NCBI GenBank assembly: GCA_036493595.1
Contig: DASXPN010000067.1
Location: forward strand, 1-64,000
Source: DATAES01 sp036493595
GTDB lineage: Bacteria; Actinomycetota; Acidimicrobiia; Acidimicrobiales; JACDCH01
DNA length: 64,000 bases
Direction of reading: 5' to 3'
Under the pieces are notes generated by a model. The model was not told the DNA's origin, did no database searches, and saw only the letters and a list, made by a program, of their open reading frames with translations. The position numbers were made by a program, and so were the translations under genes. The first letter of the stretch is position 1; each line of letters opens with the position of its first letter. Positions 1-8,129 of this stretch are shown here, piece by piece.

Positions 1-2
1 AC

Positions 3-437
3 ATCGGTGCCGAGATCATGGGCCGCAACAAGTTCGGGCCGCAGCGTGGCCAGTGGGAGAACCTCGACTGGAAGGGGTGGTGGGGAGACACCCCGCCCTT
101 CCACACCCCCGTGTTCGTCCTCACCCACCATCACCGACCCAGCTTCACGCTGGCCGACACCACGTTCCACTTCCTCGATGCGACGCCCGCGGAGGCGTTG
201 CGTCAAGCCAAGGACGCCGCTGAGGGGAAGGACGTGCGGGTTGGAGGCGGCGTCGCCACTGTTCGGCAGTTCCTCGAGGCGGACCTCATCGACACCATCC
301 ATGTCGCCGTCGCGCCGGTCGAGATCGGCCGAGGGGAGCGACTCTGGTCCTCTCATGAGAACCTGCTCGACCGGTTCCACCTCGAGTCCGTGCCCAGCCC
401 CAGCGGCGTGACGCACCTGCTCTTCTGGCGGCGATGA
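3..437 (+). CDS. Dihydrofolate reductase-like / RibD C-terminal domain protein, 5' end outside window
   Basis: The reading frame is open from the first bases (it reads ...IGAEIMGRNKFGPQ), so the start lies upstream and about 144 C-terminal residues are present. The pattern is that of the RibD_C/DHFR-fold family: an early GRNKFG segment, a central PVFVLTHH strand, the nucleotide-loop-like GGGVATVRQFLEADLIDTIH, and a final HLLFWRR strand. Family members are NADPH-dependent reductases of pterins or riboflavin intermediates, but many stand-alone actinobacterial copies have no known substrate. The next gene downstream is on the other strand and decayed, so context gives no help. The family call is firm; the substrate is unknown. 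Confidence 0.8.
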   Translation: MGAEIMGRNKFGPQRGQWENLDWKGWWGDTPPFHTPVFVLTHHHRPSFTLADTTFHFLDATPAEALRQAKDAAEGKDVRVGGGVATVRQFLEADLIDTIHVAVAPVEIGRGERLWSSHENLLDRFHLESVPSPSGVTHLLFWRR

Positions 438-501
438 GCACGGCGGACGACGGCCTCCAGTCCGTGGTCCGGCGGAACAGGCGCGCGCTCAGAATGCCGG
501 G

Positions 502-986
502 TCAGCGCTTTGGTGTCTCCCGACCGGAACTTCTCAACAGGTCTCGCCACGGATCGTCCGTGTGGGCGAGGCCGTTCCCAGCTCGGCCTCGGGCTCAAAC
601 TTGACGCCCAGACCTGAACAAACATCGTGCGCGTGCAGGATCAGCTCCATAGCGCCGCGCGGTGCGAAGTCCTGAGGCGCCGCGACGAGGATCTCTGGCC
701 GACGGAAGATGACCGCTCGAACCTCCTGGGTCGCGTCGTTGATGACCGCACACAAGACACGAGTGGCGGTCTCCAGCGATTCGACGAGCCGAGCCGGATC
801 GGCCTCGGGGCCGAGTGTCATGTCCGCTCCAAGGTCTGGATACCGATCCTGCCGCCGCGATGCGAGGAAGAAGGCCGGCGCCCACACGCAATCGACGGCG
901 TGGTCAGCCGTCTGTAGACACGACCACTCGACGGTGCCGGCCCGTGCCGACCAGTCCGACGAGCGCGTGAACGCACGAGCCGGCAC
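502..986 (-). pseudogene. Frameshifted maleylpyruvate-isomerase/DinB-type (mycothiol-dependent) protein
   Basis: A GTG-initiated frame runs from 986 with family features: VEWSCLQTADHAVDCV near the N-terminus and AMELILHAHDVCSGLGVKF in the middle, as in the mycothiol-dependent maleylpyruvate isomerase metal-binding (DinB-like) family. The frame stops at 534. A one-base shift within about 560-575 restores the typical family ending AHTDDPWRDLLRSSGR and runs to a stop at 502-504. The N-terminus is also short, because an in-frame stop lies directly before the GTG. It is either a decaying gene or a single-base assembly error. The family normally acts on small thiol conjugates, but no substrate can be proposed here. 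Confidence 0.6.
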
Positions 987-1293
987 TAGGCGCTACTCGA
1001 TCGAGAGGCGGGCGCTGCGCGGACGCGAGATTCTGTGCGCGTCGCTCCGACGCTATGGGCGCGGTTCTCCGACGGGGACATCACGGATCGCCGATTCGGT
1101 GCATGAAAGCGGTCAGCAGGTCGCTCGGCCCGCGATCGACGGGGCCAAGGATCCGCAGAGCAGAAGCACCCGCGCCCGTTCCCTCACTCCGGCATGATCC
1201 AGCCGGGCTGCCACGGGACCCGACTCGCGGCCGGTCGGCGGCCTCCAAGCAAGCCGTGCGGTAACCGAACCGGCGCGGGCAGGCTCCTCTTTG
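987..1293. other. Non-coding stretch upstream of the sigma-factor fusion gene
   Basis: About 300 bases with no reading frame showing protein-family character and no clear hairpin, promoter consensus or repeat. It presumably holds the promoter of the downstream sigma-factor gene. Confidence 0.5.
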
Positions 1294-3231
1294 ATGATGA
1301 CGCTGGTCGAGGATCGGGATCGTTGGGCGGCGCTCGTAGGCGCGGCTCAACGGGGCGATGTCAGTGCTTGGCCGGCGCTGATCGACCGCTTCGAGGACAT
1401 CGCGGTCGCCTCAGCCGTGGGCCTGTGCGGCGATCTGGACGAGGCCATGGACATCGCTCAGGAAGCGTTCGTCCTGGCCTTTCGCCACATCGACGGCCTT
1501 CGGGACCCGGCTGCGTTCCCGGCCTGGCTGCTGCGGCTGGTCCGCACCGCGACCAACCGCAGGACCCGCCGCCGTCGACCCGTCGCCGTGCCGCTCGATG
1601 CCGTACCCGGCGCGAACCGGCCCGGTGCGCCGGCGGACGCGGCCGCCGGACCCGAGGAGGTCGTGCTCGCCGCCGTCGAGGCGGCCGAAGTGCGTGCCGC
1701 GGTCGAGCGCCTGCCGGAGGGCGAGCGGTGCGTGGTCGCGCTGCACCACCTGGCCGGAATGCCGTACGCGGAGGTCGCTGCCTTCCTCGGGATCACCGTC
1801 CCTGCTGCCAAGAAGCGGGCGTGGTCCGCCCGCACCCGATTGAAGGAGTTGCTCCCCATGGTCGCCGACGCCCTCGCCGCCGCCCGCCCGTCTGGTACCG
1901 AAGCGTTTCGGGACACCATCCTGCTGTTCCAGGCCCTCCGGACGCAGGACGCCGATGGGTTGGCCCGCCTCTTGGCCCGGAACCCCTTGCTGGCCGCCGC
2001 CACCGAGGACTGGTCCCCGGCCGAGGGGTTCGAGTCGCGGCTCGGGTTCGCGGACCGGGCGACTGCGCTGATCCGCGCGGCCGGACTCGGCGACGTCCGG
2101 CTGGTACGCCTGCTGGTCGAGGCCGGTGCCCCAGTCGCTGACGCATGCCCGTGCGCCGGACACGAGAGCGCGCTGTGGGCGGCGGTCAACATCGGTGCCA
2201 CCGATGTCGTCGACTACCTGCTCGACAACGGCGCCTCCGTCGACGGCGGCGCGTTCGACGGCGAGGCCACCGCCCTCCACGTCGCCGTCTATCGCGAGCG
2301 CCACGATCTCGTGCGCCGGCTGCTGGCGGCCGGGGCCGACCCGGCCGCGACCGACACACACGGCCGTACCGCCGCGGACTGGGGCGCCCTGAAAGCGACT
2401 CGCCGGGCTGAGGCGCCCGACGGCGATGTCCTCTGGACCCGCATCCGGGCCATCGACTTGTTCGCGCCACTGCGGCGAGGGGCTCTCGTGCACATCCCGC
2501 CCGCCTACGGGCTCGGCGCGATCAGAGCCGTGCTCGGCGTGGTCGACGCCCTCGCCCCCGCGCGTTGGTGGGTGATCGGGTTCGAGCACGGACCCTACGA
2601 ACCGGTGGAGTTACAGCGGGACGCGCACGAGCGCGGCATGACGGCGACGGTCGATCTGATCGGGCCGGACGATCCCGGCGACCGACGTCGGCGGTTCGCC
2701 AACTCGCTCGAGCGACTGGCCGCCACGCCCGGTCCCAAGGTCGTCACGTGCGTGCCCGCACCCGGGCACGAGCACGACGTCACCGTCGGTCTTCCCGGCC
2801 TCGCGGCTGATCCGTCGGTGCTGGCAACCGTCGTGCTGGCGACATACACGCCTGAGCCCGCGGCGGTGCCCGAGGCGCTCCCCGAGGGGTTCGACGCCCG
2901 CATCACCTTCGACGGGGCCCGCGCCCGCGCTCGCCTCTGGCCCGCGATCGACCCAGACCGCACCAGCGCCCGGACCTACCCGGGCGAGCGCCACGAACAC
3001 ATCGCGCGCGCCGCTCGCGCCACCCTCGCCGGCTACGCCGCAGTCGACCCCACGTTCGCGCTTGCCGACCCGTCCGCGTTCGACGAGCCGGCTGCGGCCG
3101 AGCGGGCCCAGGCGCTCGTGCGTTACCTCGCCCATTCGTTCCGCGTGGTTGAGCTGTTCTGCGCGCTGCCGGCGGTCGAAACACCGATGGCCCAGGTCCT
3201 CGACACCGTCGAGGACCTGCTCGGCCTTTGA
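1294..3231 (+). CDS. ECF-type sigma factor fused to ankyrin repeats and a degenerate F1-ATPase beta-like domain
   Basis: A protein of 645 residues. Residues ~10-95 look like sigma-70 region 2 (DEAMDIAQEAFVLAFRHI) and ~130-188 like region 4 (LPEGERCVVALHHLAGMPYAEVA followed by a helix-turn-helix). Residues ~250-370 hold ankyrin-like repeats (TALIRAAGLGDVRLVRLLVEAGA; ALHVAVYRERHDLVRRLLAAGAD). Residues ~380-645 follow the order of ATP synthase beta: IRAIDLFAPLRRG where beta has TGIKVIDLLAPY, then PPAYGLGA where beta has the P-loop GGAGVGKT, then LWPAIDPDRTSAR where beta has YPAVDPLDSTSR, and a helical end matching beta's C-terminal domain (HEHIARAARATL ... VRYLAHSFRVVELF). The P-loop Lys and Thr are lost, so ATP hydrolysis is unlikely. 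Adjacent TTG/ATG/ATG codons could each start it; ATG is preferred. No anti-sigma gene adjoins. Domain calls 1-3 are firm; the F1 homology is read by eye. Confidence 0.75.
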   Translation: MMTLVEDRDRWAALVGAAQRGDVSAWPALIDRFEDIAVASAVGLCGDLDEAMDIAQEAFVLAFRHIDGLRDPAAFPAWLLRLVRTATNRRTRRRRPVAVPLDAVPGANRPGAPADAAAGPEEVVLAAVEAAEVRAAVERLPEGERCVVALHHLAGMPYAEVAAFLGITVPAAKKRAWSARTRLKELLPMVADALAAARPSGTEAFRDTILLFQALRTQDADGLARLLARNPLLAAATEDWSPAEGFESRLGFADRATALIRAAGLGDVRLVRLLVEAGAPVADACPCAGHESALWAAVNIGATDVVDYLLDNGASVDGGAFDGEATALHVAVYRERHDLVRRLLAAGADPAATDTHGRTAADWGALKATRRAEAPDGDVLWTRIRAIDLFAPLRRGALVHIPPAYGLGAIRAVLGVVDALAPARWWVIGFEHGPYEPVELQRDAHERGMTATVDLIGPDDPGDRRRRFANSLERLAATPGPKVVTCVPAPGHEHDVTVGLPGLAADPSVLATVVLATYTPEPAAVPEALPEGFDARITFDGARARARLWPAIDPDRTSARTYPGERHEHIARAARATLAGYAAVDPTFALADPSAFDEPAAAERAQALVRYLAHSFRVVELFCALPAVETPMAQVLDTVEDLLGL

Positions 3232-3593
3232 CGTCCAGCCCTTCCTTGAGGTCGAGCTGGTCGGGTTAGGCCCGTTGCCCACGACCTGGCCGAGGTCGGA
3301 GTACCAGAACACGTCACGCCGGTCGCACATGCGTCGTCGATGCAGACAAGCCACTCGTTCCTCGTCGCTCTCACGACCTGCTAAATCGACGGCTCTGTGG
3401 GCAACCGGACGGCCGCCCACAACGACGCCGGGCACGCCGACAACGCGATCCCGACGCCAGCGATGTACGTGTCGATCGCGCGCACTTCGTGCGCGCACAC
3501 GATGAGCGAGGAAGCGTCCGGTACCGCTCGTCCCGCGATGCCACCAAACGCCGGTTACGCATCGAGTGGTTGCGTTCGTAGGCTCGCGAGTGG
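3232..3593. other. Intergenic stretch with no recognisable gene
   Basis: About 360 bases between the sigma fusion and the methyltransferase. Open frames cross it on both strands, but none shows family motifs, a plausible start with ribosome-binding site, or hydrophobic or repeat structure. It may contain unrecognisable decayed coding sequence. Confidence 0.45.
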
Positions 3594-4454
3594 ATGACCT
3601 CTGGCGGGTGGCAGGATTGGGAGTGGGACGAGACGCTGTTCGCCGGCGCCGCGCCGTACTACTCGCAGGGTCGGCTCCCGTATGCCGAGGGGCTCGCGGA
3701 CGCGTTGCGTACCGCACTCGCGCTCGACGCCCACGGTCGGTTGCTTGACGTTGGTTGCGGCCCGGGTGTGGTCACGATCCGGCTCGCCCATCTCTTCGAC
3801 GAAGTCGTGGGGCTCGACCCCGATGCCGACATGCTCGACGAGGCCGTACGAGTCGCGGAAGGTGCTGGTGTCGCGAACGCGCGATGGGTTCGCATGCGCG
3901 CCGAGGAACTCCCCGGGACACTGGGACTCTTTCGGGTAGTGGCCTTTGCCGCGTCGTTTCACTGGATGGACCGACCCAAAGTTGCGCGGCTGGTTCGCTC
4001 GATGCTCGATCGGGGCGGCGTCGCGATCCAGATCGACGCGCCTTCGTACCGGTGTGACGCACTGGCCGACGCCGCCACAGCTGGGCTTCCTCATCCGTTT
4101 CCGCCCGACGACGCGATCGTCGAGCTCCGCCACCGCTATCTCGGCCCCGATACTCGAGCCGGACGCGGCATCCGCAACTCCTCACCCGACGGAGAAGACG
4201 CCGTCTTCATCGACGCCGGCTTCGAGCCGGCCCGCGAGATCGTCATACCGGATGGACGGGTCCTCGAACGCACGGTCGACGATCTCGTCGCGACGCGGTT
4301 CTCATCGTCGCCGACCACACCGCACGTGTTCGGCGGCCGAGTCGGCGAGTTCGAAGCAGACCTACGGCAGCTCCTGACGGAAGCCTCGCCATCGGGAGTC
4401 TTCTCCGTACGGCTTCCCGACAACATCCTTCGGATCTGGAGGCCCGAGGCGTGA
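3594..4454 (+). CDS. Class I SAM-dependent methyltransferase
   Basis: A 286-residue protein with SAM-binding motif I (LLDVGCGPG, residues ~50-58), an acidic residue closing strand 2 (VVGLDPDADML) and a motif-IV region AFAASFHWMDRP, in the UbiE/Methyltransf_11 style. The FHWMD segment is common in small-molecule methyltransferases of this group that lack an assigned substrate. No membrane segment or signal peptide is visible. The gene stands alone: a decayed VOC fragment lies on the opposite strand just past its stop. The fold and SAM binding are secure; the methyl acceptor is unknown. Confidence 0.85.
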   Translation: MTSGGWQDWEWDETLFAGAAPYYSQGRLPYAEGLADALRTALALDAHGRLLDVGCGPGVVTIRLAHLFDEVVGLDPDADMLDEAVRVAEGAGVANARWVRMRAEELPGTLGLFRVVAFAASFHWMDRPKVARLVRSMLDRGGVAIQIDAPSYRCDALADAATAGLPHPFPPDDAIVELRHRYLGPDTRAGRGIRNSSPDGEDAVFIDAGFEPAREIVIPDGRVLERTVDDLVATRFSSSPTTPHVFGGRVGEFEADLRQLLTEASPSGVFSVRLPDNILRIWRPEA

Positions 4455-4455
4455 T

Positions 4456-4694
4456 CGCCGGCCGTCGCCTGACGCAAGCGACGAGATGAACGAGAAGATG
4501 TAGCCCTCGGTACCGCTCATCTCGTAACCGCGGCCCCAGGGCCGGTCGGACGGAGGAACGAGGACGGTCGCTCCGGCGCCCGCCGCGCGGGCGTGGTGCG
4601 CATCGACGTCCCCGACATTGATCACGATGAGATGGGTAACACCGCCCGCGGCGCGAGGGGTGAGCACGTTGTGCGCTCCCGGCTTGTCGCTCAT
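4456..4694 (-). pseudogene. Truncated VOC (glyoxalase/bleomycin-resistance) family fragment
   Basis: A minus-strand frame encodes only the C-terminal half of a VOC protein: GGVTHLIVINVGDVDAHHARAAGAGA, PPSDRPWGRGYEM and EGYIFSF are the last beta-alpha-beta-beta module. The N-terminal module is missing, since the frame meets a stop shortly upstream and the other frames there show no VOC sequence. At its 3' side the frame runs on antisense into the methyltransferase gene without a natural end. It is best read as a remnant. Confidence 0.55.
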
Positions 4695-4829
4695 GTCGGG
4701 GTCGGCGCACTCGAGGTCGTGCGGTCATGATCTTGCCTTGCGGACCTAGCTGTGCTCGCGATCGAGCATCCCCCAACCGCGCCGGCCACGTCCTTACGCT
4801 TGGCGCGGCCGGGAGGAGAGGGGGATCGG

Positions 4830-5447
4830 ATGAGTCGCCGTCCGACCGTCTACGGGCTCGACATCGAAACCGACACGACCATCGACGGACTCGACTCCGA
4901 GGTGGCATCCGTCGTCACCGTTGCGCTCTCGCACGACACCTACGACGAAGTGTTCAGCGGCGACGAGCCGTCGATCCTCGCCCAACTCGATCATCGACTG
5001 AACGAGTTGGACCCTGGTGTGCTCGCAACGTGGAACGGTGCCGCGTTCGACCTGCCGTTCCTCGCGGACCGCGCCGCGCTGCTCGACGTGCAGATCGGTT
5101 TGCGGTTACAACACGATCCGCACATCCGCATGCACCATCAGCCCTTGCCGGGACACGCCGGCGCGTACCGAGCGCGCTGGCACCGGCACGGCCACATCGA
5201 TGCATACCGGCTGTACCGCGGCGACGTCGGACCCGCGTTGCGGGTCAGTTGCTCGCTCAAGTCGATCGCCCGCCTCGTCGGCCTCGCGCCACTCGAAGTC
5301 GATCGCACGCACATCCACGACTTGAGCCGTGAGGTGTTGCACGCGTATGCCGCGAGCGACGCCCGCCTCGCACGCGTGCTGACGGAACGCCGGTGGGGAT
5401 CCGCCTCCCGCTTCGTCGACCGGCTCTCCGCCGACCGCGCCGCGTAG
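4830..5447 (+). CDS. DnaQ-like (DEDDy) 3'-5' exonuclease domain protein
   Basis: A 205-residue protein. The start is the ATG at 4830, preceded by the strong ribosome-binding sequence GGGAGGAGAGGGGG. The four acidic catalytic positions of the DEDD superfamily are present: LDIETD (Asp11, Glu13), TWNGAAFDLPFL (Asp74), and YAASD (Tyr173-x3-Asp177), which makes it the DEDDy subtype. It resembles the stand-alone proofreading/RNase-T-like or polymerase-B exonuclease-like proteins of actinobacteria. No polymerase domain or partner is adjacent. Expected to trim 3' ends of DNA or RNA; the physiological substrate is unknown. Confidence 0.75.
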   Translation: MSRRPTVYGLDIETDTTIDGLDSEVASVVTVALSHDTYDEVFSGDEPSILAQLDHRLNELDPGVLATWNGAAFDLPFLADRAALLDVQIGLRLQHDPHIRMHHQPLPGHAGAYRARWHRHGHIDAYRLYRGDVGPALRVSCSLKSIARLVGLAPLEVDRTHIHDLSREVLHAYAASDARLARVLTERRWGSASRFVDRLSADRAA

Positions 5448-5618
5448 CTCTCGCCTGACGCGCCGCCTGGCCCGCTGGCTCGGGCTCACCGCCGGCGGTG
5501 GCGGCGTTGTCACACCGTCTCCGTAGGATGCTCGCCCAGCGAACGGGTTCGCGATCTCCCTCCCGCATGGCGGGCGCCGGATCGCCTCACAGCAGGCATC
5601 CGTCACCCGGGAGACCCA

Positions 5619-6581
5619 ATGGTTTCGAACCGCCCGACCGTCCGCACCACCCGCCGCCGCCTCCACTGCGTCGACTCGATCGCCGACGGCGCCGGCGATC
5701 TCCAGCTCCGGGCGAGTGCGCTCGACGAACACCTTCCTGCGCTGGTCACCCTGCTCGAGACCAACATCGCGCAGGAAGGCCTCGATCGGCCGCACCTCGT
5801 GCGCGTGGTCTCGACCAGCGTGACCGGCGACGGCATCGACGTCGGCATTCGACCGGTGGACGACGACGTCGACGGCGTGGTCGAGGCACTTGCGGGGTTC
5901 ACCGCGCCGGCGAACTGGTTGGCGATCGGTGTGGCCGCCGGGGCCAACGCGTACGCGCTCGGCGACATCGGGGGCGAGCGTTCGCGCGCGCTGCTCGTGC
6001 ATCTCGTGACGCGCAACGGCGAGTCGGCGTCGGTGCTGCGCATCGAGGGCGAGCAACCGCGCGTGCTGACGCCGGCCGATGCCGGGTCGACGAGCGGGCG
6101 GGTCGACGACGTCTGTCGCCGCGCTCTTGCCCTACCGACGCCGCCCCCTTCGAGCACGCTCGAGCTCTGGGCACTGGTCTGGCTCGACAACCTCCTGGCC
6201 GCGTCGGCCACCGGGGTCGAGTGCACGCCGCTGTCGTGGCGGAACGTGACCGCGCTGCATCCGGCCGTGTGCACCATCGTCGAATCGGAGCCGGAGCTCG
6301 GCGACGAAGCATCGACACGCCTCGTCAGGTTGGGGCACCTGTACGCGAGCATCCACGACTGGTCGACGCTGCGCATCGCGTGCGGCAAGGGCGACTGGCC
6401 CGCCGGTGGGGTTTCGCCGCGCGTCGCGAAGTGGCTCGACGATGGCGCGTTCAGTCGTTGGGTGACCGGCAGCTACCCGCCGCTCGACGAGCTCGCGGGC
6501 GCGGTTTGCGAGCTGGTGTCCGCTGCCGTCGCGCGCCGCCTTCGGTCGACGTTGCGCGAGTGGGGTGTGGCGGAGGGGTGA
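5619..6581 (+). CDS. Hypothetical protein, 320 aa, no recognised family
   Basis: The codon pattern and length fit a real gene. The start ATG at 5619 follows GGGAGACCCA. The N-terminus is basic (RTTRRRLHC). The first half alternates predicted strands with small-residue-rich segments (WLAIGVAAGANAYALGDIG), and the second half is helical (STLELWALVWLDNLLA; DELAGAVCELVSAAVARRL). There is no signal peptide or transmembrane run. Its only neighbour in the same direction is the exonuclease 170 bases upstream, so co-transcription is uncertain. No function is proposed. Confidence 0.6.
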   Translation: MVSNRPTVRTTRRRLHCVDSIADGAGDLQLRASALDEHLPALVTLLETNIAQEGLDRPHLVRVVSTSVTGDGIDVGIRPVDDDVDGVVEALAGFTAPANWLAIGVAAGANAYALGDIGGERSRALLVHLVTRNGESASVLRIEGEQPRVLTPADAGSTSGRVDDVCRRALALPTPPPSSTLELWALVWLDNLLAASATGVECTPLSWRNVTALHPAVCTIVESEPELGDEASTRLVRLGHLYASIHDWSTLRIACGKGDWPAGGVSPRVAKWLDDGAFSRWVTGSYPPLDELAGAVCELVSAAVARRLRSTLREWGVAEG

Positions 6582-6587
6582 GCGCCG

Positions 6588-6884
6588 CTACGAGCTCGCG
6601 TTGTCGACGAACTCGGCGATCTCGACGAACTCGATCTCGGGCGCGGTGCCGTACAGACCCGTGACCCGCTCGCGGAGCTCGTCCGAAAAGAAGGCCTCGG
6701 CGGCCTTCGCGTCGTCCCACACGTAGACGTTGACGGCGCGCTGCTCCTTTTCGTTGAAGGTGAAGGCCTTGCTCCGGAGCCCGGGCAGGCCCTCGAACAT
6801 CCCGCGGGCGTTCTCGGCCACCCTCTCGATCCGGGTGCGATCGAAATCGCCGTCGTACTCGAAGGTCACGAAGACACCGATCAT
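6588..6884 (-). CDS. Small monooxygenase/YdhR-like ferredoxin-fold protein
   Basis: A 98-residue protein with an N-terminal strand MIGVFVTFEYDG, a central AFTFNEKEQRAVNVYVWDDAKAAEAFF segment and a final EIEFVEIAEFV strand. This is the layout of the dimeric alpha/beta-barrel monooxygenase-like (ABM/YdhR) proteins. The start was placed at 6884 rather than 6905 because GGGGAGGGG lies just upstream of that ATG. Such proteins act on or protect small aromatic compounds, but no cofactor motif is diagnostic. Its 3' end lies 6 bases from the convergent gene ending at 6581. Confidence 0.65.
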   Translation of the reverse strand: MIGVFVTFEYDGDFDRTRIERVAENARGMFEGLPGLRSKAFTFNEKEQRAVNVYVWDDAKAAEAFFSDELRERVTGLYGTAPEIEFVEIAEFVDNASS

Positions 6885-6978
6885 CGGGCCCCTCCCCTCT
6901 GACACGCGACAACCTCGCCTGTCGTCGGCCGTGAGCCTAACGACGTGGTAGAGCAGGCGTGCGGTCGAGGGCCCGCGG

Positions 6979-8016
6979 TCAGGGTGGTGGCGGGAGCGAC
7001 GCGCCCGGGCCGGATGCGAACTGCTGTGCCATCAGGTCGCGCGACGCCGTTGGGCTCGCGTTCCAGTCGTAGATCGAGCCACCGATGGCGTGGTCGTCGT
7101 ACAACGACTTCACGAAGTCGGTCAGCTCCGTCGCCGTGGCGGTGTCAGAGATGCCGCCGATGGCGTGCACGAGCGCGTTCGGATCACCGAGATCCGCCCG
7201 CAACCGGCGCGTGCTCTCGTCGTTGTACGTGTAGCCGTCGTGGTAGCCCGATGACACGGTTCGAAACGTCCAGTAGCTCATCGGAAGCCAGACGTTGTAG
7301 AGCGGCGCCACCTCGGTCCACGGGAAGTCGGGCCAACGTGCCGGGTTCACGACCTCCGTGAGCACGGGCGGCAACACGATGGCACCGACTGCTTCGCTGC
7401 CGACCGCCTCGCGCAGTCGCGTCGACAGATCGACGAGGCGTCGGTTGCGGTCGCCGGGGTCGGCCACCGTGTCGACGTCTTCGATGTCGACCGCGAGGCC
7501 GTCGAAGCGATGGCCGAGCACGTTGAACCGCTCGATGGCGAGCAGTCGCGAGAGGTCCGCGTCGACATCGGCGAACGTCGGCAGGTACCAACCGACGACC
7601 CGCATGCCCCGAAGATGTGCACGCACGAGGAACTCGGCGAGGATCGCGCGATCGACGAGGCCGTCGGGCGACGTGCTGTCGGGCCGCGCCGCTTGGAGGA
7701 ACAGCGTGTGCACACCGTGCGCAGCCATGTCGTCCACCGCGATGGCCGGCGTGAGCGGCGGCGCCGCCCCGGCCTTTTGATACTCGGGACTGAAGTCGAA
7801 TGCGTCGACCCATGCCCCTTGACCCGAGTAGGCGCGGACGTCGCGGGTGGTCGGCCCGGTCGTCGCGACACGGCTGAGCACCGTCCCGACCGCCCCGCCC
7901 GGTGCGGCGCCGGCAGGGCGAGTGGCGCTGAACACGAGGACGCCGGCGACGAGGAGGAACGCCACTACGAGCGCGACCCGCACCCGCGAAGTTCGCAGTC
8001 GCGTCACCCGCGGCAC
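6979..8016 (-). CDS. Exported TIM-barrel glycoside-hydrolase-like protein
   Basis: About 345 residues starting at GTG 8016 (PRVTRLRTS), directly followed by a hydrophobic segment VALVVAFLLVAGVLVFSA that acts as a signal peptide or membrane anchor ending near PAGAAPGG. The mature part reads like a glycoside-hydrolase/GH18-like barrel: GVHTLFLQAARPD, LRGMRVVGWYLPTF, FDGLAVDIEDVD (an acidic strand-4 end) and YNVWLPMSYWTF. It is likely secreted or membrane-tethered and carbohydrate-acting. It diverges from the Tat-exported deacylase-like gene at 8130 across a 113-base shared promoter region. Confidence 0.6.
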   Translation of the reverse strand: MPRVTRLRTSRVRVALVVAFLLVAGVLVFSATRPAGAAPGGAVGTVLSRVATTGPTTRDVRAYSGQGAWVDAFDFSPEYQKAGAAPPLTPAIAVDDMAAHGVHTLFLQAARPDSTSPDGLVDRAILAEFLVRAHLRGMRVVGWYLPTFADVDADLSRLLAIERFNVLGHRFDGLAVDIEDVDTVADPGDRNRRLVDLSTRLREAVGSEAVGAIVLPPVLTEVVNPARWPDFPWTEVAPLYNVWLPMSYWTFRTVSSGYHDGYTYNDESTRRLRADLGDPNALVHAIGGISDTATATELTDFVKSLYDDHAIGGSIYDWNASPTASRDLMAQQFASGPGASLPPPP

Positions 8017-8129
8017 CGTACTGGCGCCTGCCTGCCCATCGAGGGAACCCCTCGCCGCCCGGGACGAGTGGCGGGCCTCGTCACCCGTTGCCGGAAACCG
8101 AACCCTCACGGCGGTAGATTCATCGCTTC

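Noticed and set aside
2611..3717. Minus-strand open frame covering the 3232-3593 gap
   Set aside because: Mostly antisense to the sigma fusion; the part in the gap shows no conserved motif, so it does not justify a gene call.
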